64,000 nucleotides of DNA, taken from Streptomyces griseicoloratus. Its GTDB lineage: Bacteria > Actinomycetota > Actinomycetes > Streptomycetales > Streptomycetaceae. The position numbers and the translations under genes were made by a program. Numbering within the stretch: position 1 is the first letter of the stretch; the number at the start of each line of letters is the position of its first letter. The DNA lies in NCBI RefSeq assembly GCF_014534645.1, contig NZ_JACVQF010000209.1, positions 1-64,000 on the forward strand, written 5' to 3'. This document shows positions 36,706-44,798 of the stretch, in pieces. A model generated the notes under the pieces. That model made no database searches. It saw nothing but the letters and a program-made list of their open reading frames with translations, and was not told where the DNA came from.

Positions 36706-37131
36706 TCAACGGGCCCCGCACCGGGCCTCGTCGACGACGAAGCCGAGCCCGGTACCGAGCAGCCAGAAGTCCTTCGCCAGCGCCGTGCCGTCCTGGGTGG
36801 GGCGCAGACTGCGTTCCTCGTGCATGCCGGGAGTGCGCAGGTACAGACCCACCAGCCCCGAGGAGAACGCGGTCAGGCCGATCCCCGCCACCATCGTCGG
36901 AACGACCGGCAGCAACAGCGCGGCCCCGAGCGCCATCTCACCGGCCGACAGCATCCGGACGAACGTCGTCGGCTGCAGGCTGCCGAGGAACGGGTAGGCG
37001 GCCTTCGCCATGCCGTGCAACTGGGTGGCGCTCTGCTCGTCCATGCCGCGTTTCGCCATGCCGGAATTGAGGATGAAGGCTCCGGTGGCCAGTCGAGGCG
37101 GCACATGTCTCGGCGCGATGGGCAGGCGCAT
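36706..37131 (-). CDS. DoxX-like integral membrane protein
   Basis: 141 residues, small membrane protein with about three to four helices (GEMALGAALLLPVVPTMVAGIGLTAFSSGL and the terminal DFWLLGTGLGFVVDEA). The pattern of a MARLATG.F..SG start, then Ala-rich helices and KDFWLLG, fits the DoxX/DUF superfamily of unknown function. The ATG at 37131 follows GGGAG. Confidence 0.75.
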   Translation of the reverse strand: MRLPIAPRHVPPRLATGAFILNSGMAKRGMDEQSATQLHGMAKAAYPFLGSLQPTTFVRMLSAGEMALGAALLLPVVPTMVAGIGLTAFSSGLVGLYLRTPGMHEERSLRPTQDGTALAKDFWLLGTGLGFVVDEARCGAR

Positions 37132-37400
37132 GCGAACTCCCGGCAGCGAGGTGAGGACTCTCGTGAAGCAGCCTATGGCGCACCGTGGCCTCCCGCAGGG
37201 CGGCGGAAGGAGCCTTGCGCCGATCGGTACCGGGCAGGTGTGCGCGGGAGGGCGCTGCCGTCCAGCCGCCCGGCACCCGCCCCGGGCGAAGCTCCGCACA
37301 GGGGAGTGTCCGAGGACCCGCCGCGTACGCCCGCGCACGTACACGCGGTTACTCCCGTCGCCGGACGCCTTCGGGGCCGTCGCCCGGCAGCGTGGGGGGC

Positions 37401-37928
37401 GTGAAACTCAGCCGACCCGCACGCCGGGCCCTCCTCGTCGTCCATGTCGTCGCCTCCGCCGCCTGGCTCGGGCTCACGCTCGGATTGCTGGCGCTCGGGC
37501 TCACCGCGACCACCACCGCCTCCGCAGCGACCCTGGAAGCCGGTGTCCGCGCCATGAAGCTCTTCGCCGACTGGCTCCTGCTCCCCGTCGCGTTCCTCAC
37601 CCTCGCCAGCGGTGTGGTCCTGTCCCTGGGCACACCCTGGGGTCTGGCCCGGCACCGGTGGGTCTGGACGAAGTTCTGGCTGACCCTGGCGACGACCACC
37701 GCCACCCTGTTCGCGCTGCGCCCCGGGGTGAACGCGGCGGTCGCCGCCGTCGCCGCGGGCGGGCCCCTTCCCGACGCGGGCGACGTGCTGTTCGGACCGG
37801 TCGTCTCGCTGTCCGCCTACGTCTTCATGACGGTGATCTCGCTCCTCAAGCCCTGGGGACTGACACGGCGGGGCCGCAGGCTGCGCGGCGCCGCCCGCCG
37901 CCGGGTCCCGGCCGCCGGCCCGTCGTAG
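37401..37928 (+). CDS. DUF2269-like integral membrane protein
   Basis: 175 residues with four predicted membrane helices (RALLVVHVVASAAWLGLTLG, LFADWLLLPVAFLTLASGVVL, FWLTLATTTATLFAL, VVSLSAYVFMTVISLLKPWG). The histidine in the first helix and HRWVWTKFWLT resemble small membrane proteins of the DUF2269 type. GTG start with GGGGG upstream. Function unknown; convergent with the MerR gene. Confidence 0.75.
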   Translation: MKLSRPARRALLVVHVVASAAWLGLTLGLLALGLTATTTASAATLEAGVRAMKLFADWLLLPVAFLTLASGVVLSLGTPWGLARHRWVWTKFWLTLATTTATLFALRPGVNAAVAAVAAGGPLPDAGDVLFGPVVSLSAYVFMTVISLLKPWGLTRRGRRLRGAARRRVPAAGPS

Positions 37929-37973
37929 GCGCGTCGGCGCGGGCCGGCGGCCCGGCAGGTCCCGTGCGACGGC

Positions 37974-38918
37974 TCAGGCCGCCGCGCCGGCCGTCTGCGT
38001 CGCCAGCGCCGCGAGCAGCCAGTCGTGCGCCGACCCCGGCGTCGGCTGCGGCCGGTGTCCGGGCGGGGTGATCACCTCGGCCACCAGCTCCCAGTACCCG
38101 TCGAGCCGCGGGTCCGCCGCGAGCCGCCCCGCCAGCAGACGGCGGAAGTCCGCCGTGTCCCGGGCGCCGTACGTGCTCACGTAGGCCGCCACGAAGCAGT
38201 CGAGGGCCTCGCCCGGCTGCGGTTCCCGGTCCCGGCGCAGCTCCGCCCCCGCCAGTTCGTACGCCTCGGCCAGCCCTGCGTACAGTACGGCCGCCCCACG
38301 GGCCCCCGCCTTGTGCGCCTCCGGCTGGGGCTGTCCGCCCCCCTCGCACGGGCGGAGCGTGAGGGCGTTGAGCCGGGCGAAGGCGAGGACCTGGGCCGGC
38401 TCGGGCTCGTCGGGGGGCTGCGGGACCGCCACGTCCAGGAACGCGGAGACGGCCCGGGACGGCATCCGCGGCGGCAGCCAGCCGCGCCAGAAGCGGACCA
38501 GCGGGGCCGTGCTCGGCGGGGCGGACACCGCGCCGATCACACGCAGCCGGTCGGCCCGCTCACCGGGCGGACACTCCTGCACCAGCCGCAGCGCGGCCTC
38601 CCGCCAGCGCAACGCCTTGATCTCCCTGCCGAGTTCACCGAGCCGCCCGACGACGGCGTCCTCCAGCGCACCGCCCGGCCCGTCCTCCTCGTCGAGGACA
38701 CGGTGGACCTCGGGCACCGACAGGCCGAGGGCGCGCAGGGAACGGATCAGGCGCAGCCGTTCAAGCGCCTCGGGACCGTACCGGCGGTGCCCTCCGGTGC
38801 TGCGGGAGGTTTCCGGCAGCAGACCGCGGTCGGAGTAGAAGCGGACGGTCTTCACGGTGACGCCCGCCCGTTCGGCGAGTTCGCCGATGCTGCACAGACC
38901 GTCGTACGACGTGAACAC
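37974..38918 (-). CDS. MerR-family transcriptional regulator
   Basis: 314 residues from a GTG at 38918 with GGGGAGG upstream. The HTH CSIGELAERAGVTVKTVRFYSDRGLLP with the GGHRRY wing and dimerisation helix is standard MerR; the long C-terminal part (about 130-314) is an unclassified helical effector domain, far longer than in metal sensors. It is divergent from a double hydrolase gene whose promoter overlaps this gene's ribosome site and has the 19-bp spacer expected for MerR activation. Confidence 0.88.
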   Translation of the reverse strand: MFTSYDGLCSIGELAERAGVTVKTVRFYSDRGLLPETSRSTGGHRRYGPEALERLRLIRSLRALGLSVPEVHRVLDEEDGPGGALEDAVVGRLGELGREIKALRWREAALRLVQECPPGERADRLRVIGAVSAPPSTAPLVRFWRGWLPPRMPSRAVSAFLDVAVPQPPDEPEPAQVLAFARLNALTLRPCEGGGQPQPEAHKAGARGAAVLYAGLAEAYELAGAELRRDREPQPGEALDCFVAAYVSTYGARDTADFRRLLAGRLAADPRLDGYWELVAEVITPPGHRPQPTPGSAHDWLLAALATQTAGAAA

Positions 38919-38949
38919 TTGAACCTCCCCCAAGCGGAGTTTCTACCGT
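38919..38949 (+). promoter_or_regulatory. MerR-type promoter (19-bp spacer) of the double hydrolase gene
   Basis: TTGAAC (38919-38924) and TACCGT (38944-38949) are separated by 19 bp, containing the inverted half-sites CTCC and GGAG around CCCAAGC. The overlong spacer is the hallmark of promoters activated by MerR-type DNA distortion. Confidence 0.75.
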
Positions 38950-39011
38950 ACCGGCGAGCGCGGCCGGGCCGATCGGGGCGGCCGCGGACGACTACGTACG
39001 AGGAGACGGCC

Positions 39012-40544
39012 ATGACCGTGTTCGTCCTGGTGCCGGGCTTGTTCACCAACGCTCACGTGTGGGAGGAGACGGTCACGCGACTGGCCGCGGCGGGCGCCGA
39101 GGCACACCCGGTGGCCCTCACCGGGCTCGGCGGACCCCCGAGCGGTGCGGCAGGGGCCGGCATCGACCTGGAGACGCACATCGCGGACGTGCTCACCGCG
39201 ATCGACTCCGTCACCTCCGGGGACATCGTGCTGGTCGGCCACGACTACGGCATCCACCCGGTGCTGGGCGCCGCCGACCGGCGGGCGGACCGGATCACCC
39301 GGATCGTCCACCTGGACTCGGGCATGCCGCAGGACGGCGTCCCGGCCCTGGCCGCCGTGCCCGACCAGTCGCTGCGCGAGCGGCTGGCCGGGCGGGCCGG
39401 CGCGGGTGCGGCCGAGGGAGCCGAGGCGGCCGACGGGGTTCTGCCGCCGCCCGCCCGCGACGAGTGGCAGCGCTGGGGCAGCACCGAGGGCGTCCCCGAC
39501 GCGGCGCTCGACCGGCTCACCGCCCTCGCCGCGCCCCAGCCGCTGGGCACCCTGCTCCAGCCGCTGCGGCTGACCGGCGCGGTGGGCTCGGTGCCCACCA
39601 CCGGGGTGCTGTGCACCGGCAACGGCGTGAGCATCGAGATGGTCCAGATGCTGGTGGGGTTCGGCGACCCCGCCCTGCAGGCCCTGACCGATCCGAAGGT
39701 GTCCTTCTTCGAACTCCCCACCGGCCACTGGCCGATGCTGTCCCTGCCCGGCGAACTGGCGGAGGTCCTGCTGCGGGCCGCGGCCGGCGAGGGGCACCGG
39801 CTGAAGCCGGCCGACGCCGACGGGACCCCCGGTCACCTGCGGCCGTTCCTGCTGGACGTGCCCGAGATCCCACGGGAGCGGACCGGGAACCTCGACCTTT
39901 ACCTGCCCGACGCCGAGGGTCCGCGGCCGGCGGTGGTGTTCGTGCACGGCGGCCCGGTGCCCGCCGAGGCGCGGCCGACCCCGAGGGACTGGCCGACCCT
40001 GGTGGGCTACGCCCGGTACGCGGCCGGGCACGGCGTGGTGGGAGCGACCGTCGACCACCGCCTGCACGACGTGGGCGACTACGAGCGGGCCGCGGCGGAC
40101 GTGGCCGCCGCGGTGGAGGCGGTCCGGGCCGACCCCCGGGTGGACGCCGACCGGGTCGCGCTGTGGTTCTTCTCCGGCGGCGGCCCCCTCTCGGCGGACT
40201 GGCTCGCGGCGCCCCCATCATGGCTGCGCTGCCTGGCGGCCGACTACCCGGTCCTGGCGCCGCTGCCGAACTGGGGGCTCCACGGCAGCCGGTTCCGCCC
40301 CGCGGAGGCCGTGGCGGGCGCGGGCACGCTGCCCGTGGTCGTGATCCGGGTCGGGCTGGAGGTGCCCGAGATCGCCGCGACGGTCGAGGAGTTCCTGGCG
40401 GCGGCGAAGGACTGCGGGGCGGACGTCGAGGTGGTCGACGTACCCAACGGCCACCACGGCTTCGAGACCCTCGACCCGACCGAGGAGTCCCGCGAGGCCG
40501 TGCACCGCGCGATGCGCTCGGTGCTCGCGCACCTGACCCGCTGA
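39012..40544 (+). CDS. fusion of two alpha/beta-hydrolase domains
   Basis: 510 residues. Domain 1 (about 1-265) begins TVFVLVPGLFTNAHVWEE and has the nucleophile elbow VLVGHDYGI, where Asp stands in place of the usual Ser, as in epoxide hydrolases and dehalogenases; PTGHWPM supplies the late His. Domain 2 (about 290-510) has VVFVHGGP, the elbow ALWFFSGGGP with Ser, and NGHHGFE as the late His. Such a tandem is uncommon. AGGAGA precedes the ATG. It is transcribed from a MerR-type promoter, so it may process the MerR ligand. Confidence 0.85.
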   Translation: MTVFVLVPGLFTNAHVWEETVTRLAAAGAEAHPVALTGLGGPPSGAAGAGIDLETHIADVLTAIDSVTSGDIVLVGHDYGIHPVLGAADRRADRITRIVHLDSGMPQDGVPALAAVPDQSLRERLAGRAGAGAAEGAEAADGVLPPPARDEWQRWGSTEGVPDAALDRLTALAAPQPLGTLLQPLRLTGAVGSVPTTGVLCTGNGVSIEMVQMLVGFGDPALQALTDPKVSFFELPTGHWPMLSLPGELAEVLLRAAAGEGHRLKPADADGTPGHLRPFLLDVPEIPRERTGNLDLYLPDAEGPRPAVVFVHGGPVPAEARPTPRDWPTLVGYARYAAGHGVVGATVDHRLHDVGDYERAAADVAAAVEAVRADPRVDADRVALWFFSGGGPLSADWLAAPPSWLRCLAADYPVLAPLPNWGLHGSRFRPAEAVAGAGTLPVVVIRVGLEVPEIAATVEEFLAAAKDCGADVEVVDVPNGHHGFETLDPTEESREAVHRAMRSVLAHLTR

Positions 40545-40938
40545 CGCCGGTCCGCGTCGGACCGGTGGCCCACCGCGCCGCTCGGCGGCGGTCACGAACT
40601 CGTCGAGCCGGCGCGGCGCCCGGGTCACCTCCCCGACCCGGGCGGCGAGGCGGGCCGCGTTCCGCCTGGAGCATGCGGCGCTGTCCGGGGTGGTGCGGCG
40701 TCAGAGGCAAGTCGCACGTGGGCGGCAGGAGACACGGACGCGGATCGGAGAGCCGGCACGGCGTGCCGGGATCGGCGTGCGGGCGGTGATGGCCGGTGTC
40801 GACGTCGAGACGACGGCTCCGGACGTGATCGTCCGCGCGGCCCCGGACCCCGCCGCGGGTGCCGCACCTAGTAGGCTGCGCATTCACTGGGTGGCGGTGG
40901 TGACTTCACGACCGACGGACTGCTGGGGGGCGTGACGC
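40545..40938. other. 394-bp gap without a convincing gene
   Basis: The minus strand near 40560-40680 reads as an alpha-helical segment (VGEVTRAPRRLDEFVTAAERR) that could be the remnant of a gene, but no start, ribosome site or full frame supports it. Nothing else is recognised. Confidence 0.4.
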
Positions 40939-41445
40939 ATGGCTCGGCCGAAGCCGTCCGGGGAGGCCCGGGCCACCGTCGGGCTCCGCTCAGCCGGCCG
41001 GCGGGCGCGCTGGTCGCGGGAGGTCGGCTGGTTCGTCGTGATCGGTATCGCGTCGACCGTCGGACAGGCACTGCTCTACTGGTCGCTGCGCGGCTGGTGG
41101 CCGCCGGCCGTCGCCAACCTCGTCTCCCTGCTCGTCCTGACCGTGCTCAACACCGAAGCGAACCGGCGGCTGACGTTCCGGCACGCGGCCGCACGACCGG
41201 TCCGCGCCCACCTGGGAGCGGGCGGTCTCTTCCTGCTCGGCTACCTGGTCACGTCCGGTGCGGTGCTGGCGTTCAAGCACGTCGATCCCGGCGCCCCGCG
41301 AGCCGCCGAGTCCCTGGTGCTCGCGGCCACGTCGGTATTGGTCACCGTCGTGCGCTTCGCGGTGCTGCGGTGGGCCGTCTTCCGTGGTCCCGGCCGCGGC
41401 GACGCCGAACCCTCGCCGCGCGGCGCGGCCACGTCGGCGGGTTGA
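40939..41445 (+). CDS. GtrA-family membrane protein
   Basis: 168 residues with four predicted membrane helices; EVGWFVVIGIASTVGQALLYW and FLLGYLVTSGAVLAF fit the GtrA/DPMS family. Members flip or assist transfer of lipid-linked sugars in wall-polymer glycosylation. No glycosyltransferase gene is adjacent, so its partner is unknown. The Arg-rich N-terminus is cytoplasmic. Confidence 0.85.
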   Translation: MARPKPSGEARATVGLRSAGRRARWSREVGWFVVIGIASTVGQALLYWSLRGWWPPAVANLVSLLVLTVLNTEANRRLTFRHAAARPVRAHLGAGGLFLLGYLVTSGAVLAFKHVDPGAPRAAESLVLAATSVLVTVVRFAVLRWAVFRGPGRGDAEPSPRGAATSAG

Positions 41446-41563
41446 GTCCCGCCGACGCCCGTGAGCGCCGACGACGCGTCCCGTCGCGGCGATCCCGGCG
41501 CCGGCACCTGCCGGGCGCGGTTATTCGGTGGCGCCGGGACGCGGGCGTCGTTAGCGTCCCGGC

Positions 41564-42466
41564 GTGATGTACGAGAATCCACTGGCGTACCTCGCCGGCC
41601 TCGAAGGGCTCGCCCTGCTGCGTTCGTTCACCGGCGAACACGGCCGCGACTTCGTGGAGGCCCGCCTCGCGGAACTCCGCAAGCTGCTCGACGACGAGGC
41701 ACTGGCGGCCGCGGCCGTGGAGGTCGCCCGGGTCGGCACGGTCGACGGGTACCGGATCTGGTCGCCGACGTACGACGGCCCCAACGCGGCGTTCGACATC
41801 GACGAACCGCTGATCGGGGAGATGGTCGACGGGATCCGGGCGGAAACCGCGCTGGACGCCGCGTGCGGCACCGGGCGCATGGCCGCCCTGCTGGCCGGCC
41901 GCGGACACCGGGTGCTCGGCGTCGACAGTTCGCCGGACATGCTCGCCCGGGCACGGCAACGGGTGCCGGGCGGCGAGTTCCGGCTGGGCGAGCTGACCCG
42001 GCTGCCCGTCGCCGACGACGCCGTGGACCTGGTCGTCTGCTCGCTGGCGCTGACACACGTACCCGACCTGCGGCCGGTGATGGCGGAGTTCGCCAGGGTC
42101 CTGCGCCCCGGTGGCCACCTGCTGACCTCCGACGTCCACCCGGAGCGGGTGGCCCTCGGCGCGGTGCCGCCGGTGCGCCTGCCGGACGGGCGGCCCGGGC
42201 GGCTGGAGAGCCACCGCCACTCGGCCGGGGACTACCTTCGGGCCGCGCTGGGGGCGGGGTTCGAGGTCCGGCGGTGCGAGGAGCCGGTGATCCCCGCCCC
42301 GGAACGGCCCGAGACCGAGGACGGGCAGCCGGCGCCCGCGAGGGAGCTCGGGCCGTGGGAGCTGTGGCCGTGGTGCTTGGCCGACCTCGTGCCGGAAGCG
42401 GCACAGGCGGCCCGGGCCGGAATGCCGGCGGAGATCATCTGGCAGTTCCGGCTGACCGGGCCCTGA
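41564..42466 (+). CDS. class I SAM-dependent methyltransferase
   Basis: 300 residues. SAM motif I is LDAACGTGRMAALLA (about 96-110), followed by VLGVDSSPDML, DLVVCSLALTHVPDL and VLRPGGHLLTSD, typical of Methyltransf_11/25. An N-terminal extension of about 90 residues precedes the fold. Start is GTG 41564 or ATG 41567; no ribosome site is seen, but TAGCGT lies 6 bp upstream as a possible -10, so the mRNA may be leaderless. Substrate unknown. Confidence 0.88.
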   Translation: MMYENPLAYLAGLEGLALLRSFTGEHGRDFVEARLAELRKLLDDEALAAAAVEVARVGTVDGYRIWSPTYDGPNAAFDIDEPLIGEMVDGIRAETALDAACGTGRMAALLAGRGHRVLGVDSSPDMLARARQRVPGGEFRLGELTRLPVADDAVDLVVCSLALTHVPDLRPVMAEFARVLRPGGHLLTSDVHPERVALGAVPPVRLPDGRPGRLESHRHSAGDYLRAALGAGFEVRRCEEPVIPAPERPETEDGQPAPARELGPWELWPWCLADLVPEAAQAARAGMPAEIIWQFRLTGP

Positions 42467-42498
42467 GCGCCGGCCGCCCGGCCGGCCAGCCGGTGCCG

Positions 42499-43497
42499 TC
42501 AGCGGGCGGCGAGCAGTTCGAGCGTGTCGATCACGCGGTTGGAGAAGCCCCACTCGTTGTCGTACCAGGCGACCACCTTGACGTGACGGCCGTCGACACG
42601 GGTGAGGGCCGAATCGAAGATCGAAGAGGCCGGGTTGCCGGTGATGTCGGACGACACGAGCGGGTCGTCCGAGTACTCCAGGATGCCGGCGAGCGGACCC
42701 TGCGCCGCGGCGCGGTACGCCGCCAGGACGTCGTCACGCGTCACGTCGCGGGCGACGGTCGTGTTGAGTTCGACGATCGAGCCGACCGGAACGGGCACGC
42801 GGATCGAGTCGCCCGACAGCTTGCCGTCGAGGTTCGGCAGCACCAGGCCGATCGCCTTGGCGGCCCCCGTCGTGGTCGGCACGATGTTCACGGCGGCGGC
42901 GCGGGCGCGGCGGGCGTCGCGGTGCGGACCGTCCTGGAGGTTCTGCTCCTGGGTGTAGGCGTGCACCGTCGTCATGAACCCGTGCTCGATGCCGGCGAGG
43001 TCGTCCAGCACCGCGGCCAGCGGCGCGAGCGCGTTGGTCGTGCAGGAGGCGTTCGACACGATCGTGTGCACGTCCGGGTCGTACGCGCCCGTGTTGACCC
43101 CGAAGGCGAGCGTGACGTCGGCGCCGTCCGACGGGGCGCTGACGAGCACCTTCTTCGCACCCGCGTCGAGGTGGGCGCGGGCGGCCTTCGCCGACGTGAA
43201 ACGGCCGGTCGCCTCCAGCACGATGTCGACACCGAGCTCCCCCCAGGGCAGCCGCGCCGGTTCGCGCTCGGCGAGCACGGTGATGCGGCGGCCGTCGACC
43301 ACGAGGGCGTTCCCGTCGACGGTCACCGGGCGGCCGAGCCGGCCGGCCGTCGTGTCGTAGGCGAGCAGCCGGGCGAGGGTGGCGGGCTCCGTGAGGTCGT
43401 TGACGGCGACGACGTCCAGGTCGCTGTCGCGTGCCAGCAGTGCGCGCAGCACATTGCGTCCGATGCGGCCGAATCCGTTGATGGCGATGCGAGTCAT
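42499..43497 (-). CDS. gap: glyceraldehyde-3-phosphate dehydrogenase
   Basis: 332 residues, standard length. NAD-binding INGFGRIGRN at the N-terminus, active-site SNASCTTN (C152) and TTVHAYT (H179), C-terminal WYDNEWGFSNR. Glycolytic enzyme converting glyceraldehyde-3-phosphate to 1,3-bisphosphoglycerate. AAGGGA precedes the ATG. It stands alone beside a GlxA/AraC regulator, the arrangement known for a gap-gapR pair in Streptomyces aureofaciens, rather than with pgk-tpi, so this is probably an accessory isoenzyme. Confidence 0.96.
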   Translation of the reverse strand: MTRIAINGFGRIGRNVLRALLARDSDLDVVAVNDLTEPATLARLLAYDTTAGRLGRPVTVDGNALVVDGRRITVLAEREPARLPWGELGVDIVLEATGRFTSAKAARAHLDAGAKKVLVSAPSDGADVTLAFGVNTGAYDPDVHTIVSNASCTTNALAPLAAVLDDLAGIEHGFMTTVHAYTQEQNLQDGPHRDARRARAAAVNIVPTTTGAAKAIGLVLPNLDGKLSGDSIRVPVPVGSIVELNTTVARDVTRDDVLAAYRAAAQGPLAGILEYSDDPLVSSDITGNPASSIFDSALTRVDGRHVKVVAWYDNEWGFSNRVIDTLELLAAR

Positions 43498-43600
43498 GTG
43501 CGTGTCCCTTCGTTCGCCACCAGGTTCGCGCGCCGCACGCGCCCGCGGCAGCGGCGTGAGTGCCACGGTTCGCAAGGATCGCGCCAGGGGGTGCCGCGGG

Positions 43601-44557
43601 CTACTCGCCCTGGGCGAAGGTGCGCCGGTACTCGGTGGGGGTGGTGCCGAGGATGCGCTGGAAGTGCAGCCGCAGATTCGCACCGGTGCCGAGACCGACG
43701 TCCGCGGCGATCTGCTCGACGCTGCGCTGCGACCGCTCGAGCAGCTCACGGGCCAGGTCGATACGGGCGCGCATGACCCACTGCATCGGCGTGCAGCCCG
43801 TGTCCTCGACGAAGCGCCGCGAGAACGTGCGCGGCGACACCGCCGCGTGCCGCGCGAGCACCTCCAGGGTGAGGGGCTCGCCGAGCCGGTGCAGCGCCCA
43901 CTCGCGGGTGGCGGCGAACCGCTCACCGAGCGGCTCGGGCACGCTGCGCGGCACGTACTGCGCCTGGCCGCCGCTGCGGTAGGGGGCCGCGACCAGACGC
44001 CGGGCGGCGTGGTTCGACGCGGCCACCCCGAGGTCGCCGCGCAGCATGTGCAGGCACAGGTCGATGCCCGACGCGGCACCGGCCGACGTCAGCACGCTTC
44101 CCTCGTCGACGAACAGGACGTTCTCGTCGACCCGGACGAGCGGGTGCTTCGCTGCGAGCGCCCGCGTGTAGTGCCAGTGCGTCGTCGCGCGCCTGCCGTC
44201 GAGCAGGCCCGTGGCGGCGAGCGCGAACGCCCCCGTGGAGATGGCGGCGAGCCGTGCGCCCCGGTCGTGGGCGTCGGTCAGCGCGTCGACGACGGCCTGC
44301 GGCGGGTCGTCCCGGTCCGGGGCCCGGTAGCCGGGGATGAAGACGATGTCGGCCCAGGCCAGCGCGTCGAGGCTGTGGGCGACGTGGTACGACAGGCCGT
44401 CACCGCCGGTCACGAGGCCGGGGGCGGCGCCGCACACCCGCACCTCGTACGGCATGCTCGCGCGGGTCGTGAACACCTGCGCGGGAATGCCGACGTCGAG
44501 CGGTTTCGCACCGTCGAGCACCAGGACGGCGACACGACGCAGGCGGGAGGCTGGCAC
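43601..44557 (-). CDS. GlxA-family AraC-type transcriptional regulator (GapR-like)
   Basis: 318 residues from the GTG at 44557. N-terminal DJ-1/PfpI-like domain (about 5-165; RRVAVLVLDGAKPLDVGIPAQVF) in which the nucleophile position reads ISTGAFALA (Ser rather than Cys), then a C-terminal AraC double HTH (about 205-315; LEVLARHAAVSPRTFSRRF, EQIAADVGLGTGANLRLHF). No ribosome site; TACCCT 7 bp upstream of the GTG suggests a leaderless mRNA. It is upstream of gap on the same strand and probably activates it. Confidence 0.88.
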   Translation of the reverse strand: MPASRLRRVAVLVLDGAKPLDVGIPAQVFTTRASMPYEVRVCGAAPGLVTGGDGLSYHVAHSLDALAWADIVFIPGYRAPDRDDPPQAVVDALTDAHDRGARLAAISTGAFALAATGLLDGRRATTHWHYTRALAAKHPLVRVDENVLFVDEGSVLTSAGAASGIDLCLHMLRGDLGVAASNHAARRLVAAPYRSGGQAQYVPRSVPEPLGERFAATREWALHRLGEPLTLEVLARHAAVSPRTFSRRFVEDTGCTPMQWVMRARIDLARELLERSQRSVEQIAADVGLGTGANLRLHFQRILGTTPTEYRRTFAQGE

Positions 44558-44607
44558 GCAGGACAGGGTACGCGGGACGCGGGAACGGGGCTCCGGCGCG
44601 ACGGCTG

Positions 44608-44798
44608 GGGCCTGTCTGACACTTCCCGTCGTCGCCGGAGGGCGGCCCCGCGGCGTCAGGTGCGTGCTCTCGGCGCGCCGCGCGCAGACCCTCGTACTGG
44701 ACGTACTCGGGTCTGCGCCCGGTGCGGCGAGTGGGGGTACCCCCTCTGGGGCAGCGTGCATGGCGTCGCGGGGCAGGCGGGAATTGTCAGACAGGCCC
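44608..44798. mobile_element. 191-bp MITE-like element with 14-bp perfect terminal inverted repeats
   Basis: GGGCCTGTCTGACA (44608-44621) and its exact reverse complement (44785-44798) bound the element; the match continues inwards to about 21 bp with one mismatch (TTCCCG). Inside are GCAGACCC...GGGTCTGC and GGGGGTACCCCC, both inverted repeats. No transposase frame fits within it. The right end touches the TAG stop of the CHAT gene. Confidence 0.75.

Noticed and set aside
40690-40935. 81-codon plus-strand frame in the gap before the GtrA gene
   Set aside because: No ribosome site, no recognisable sequence, and it overlaps an equally open minus frame.
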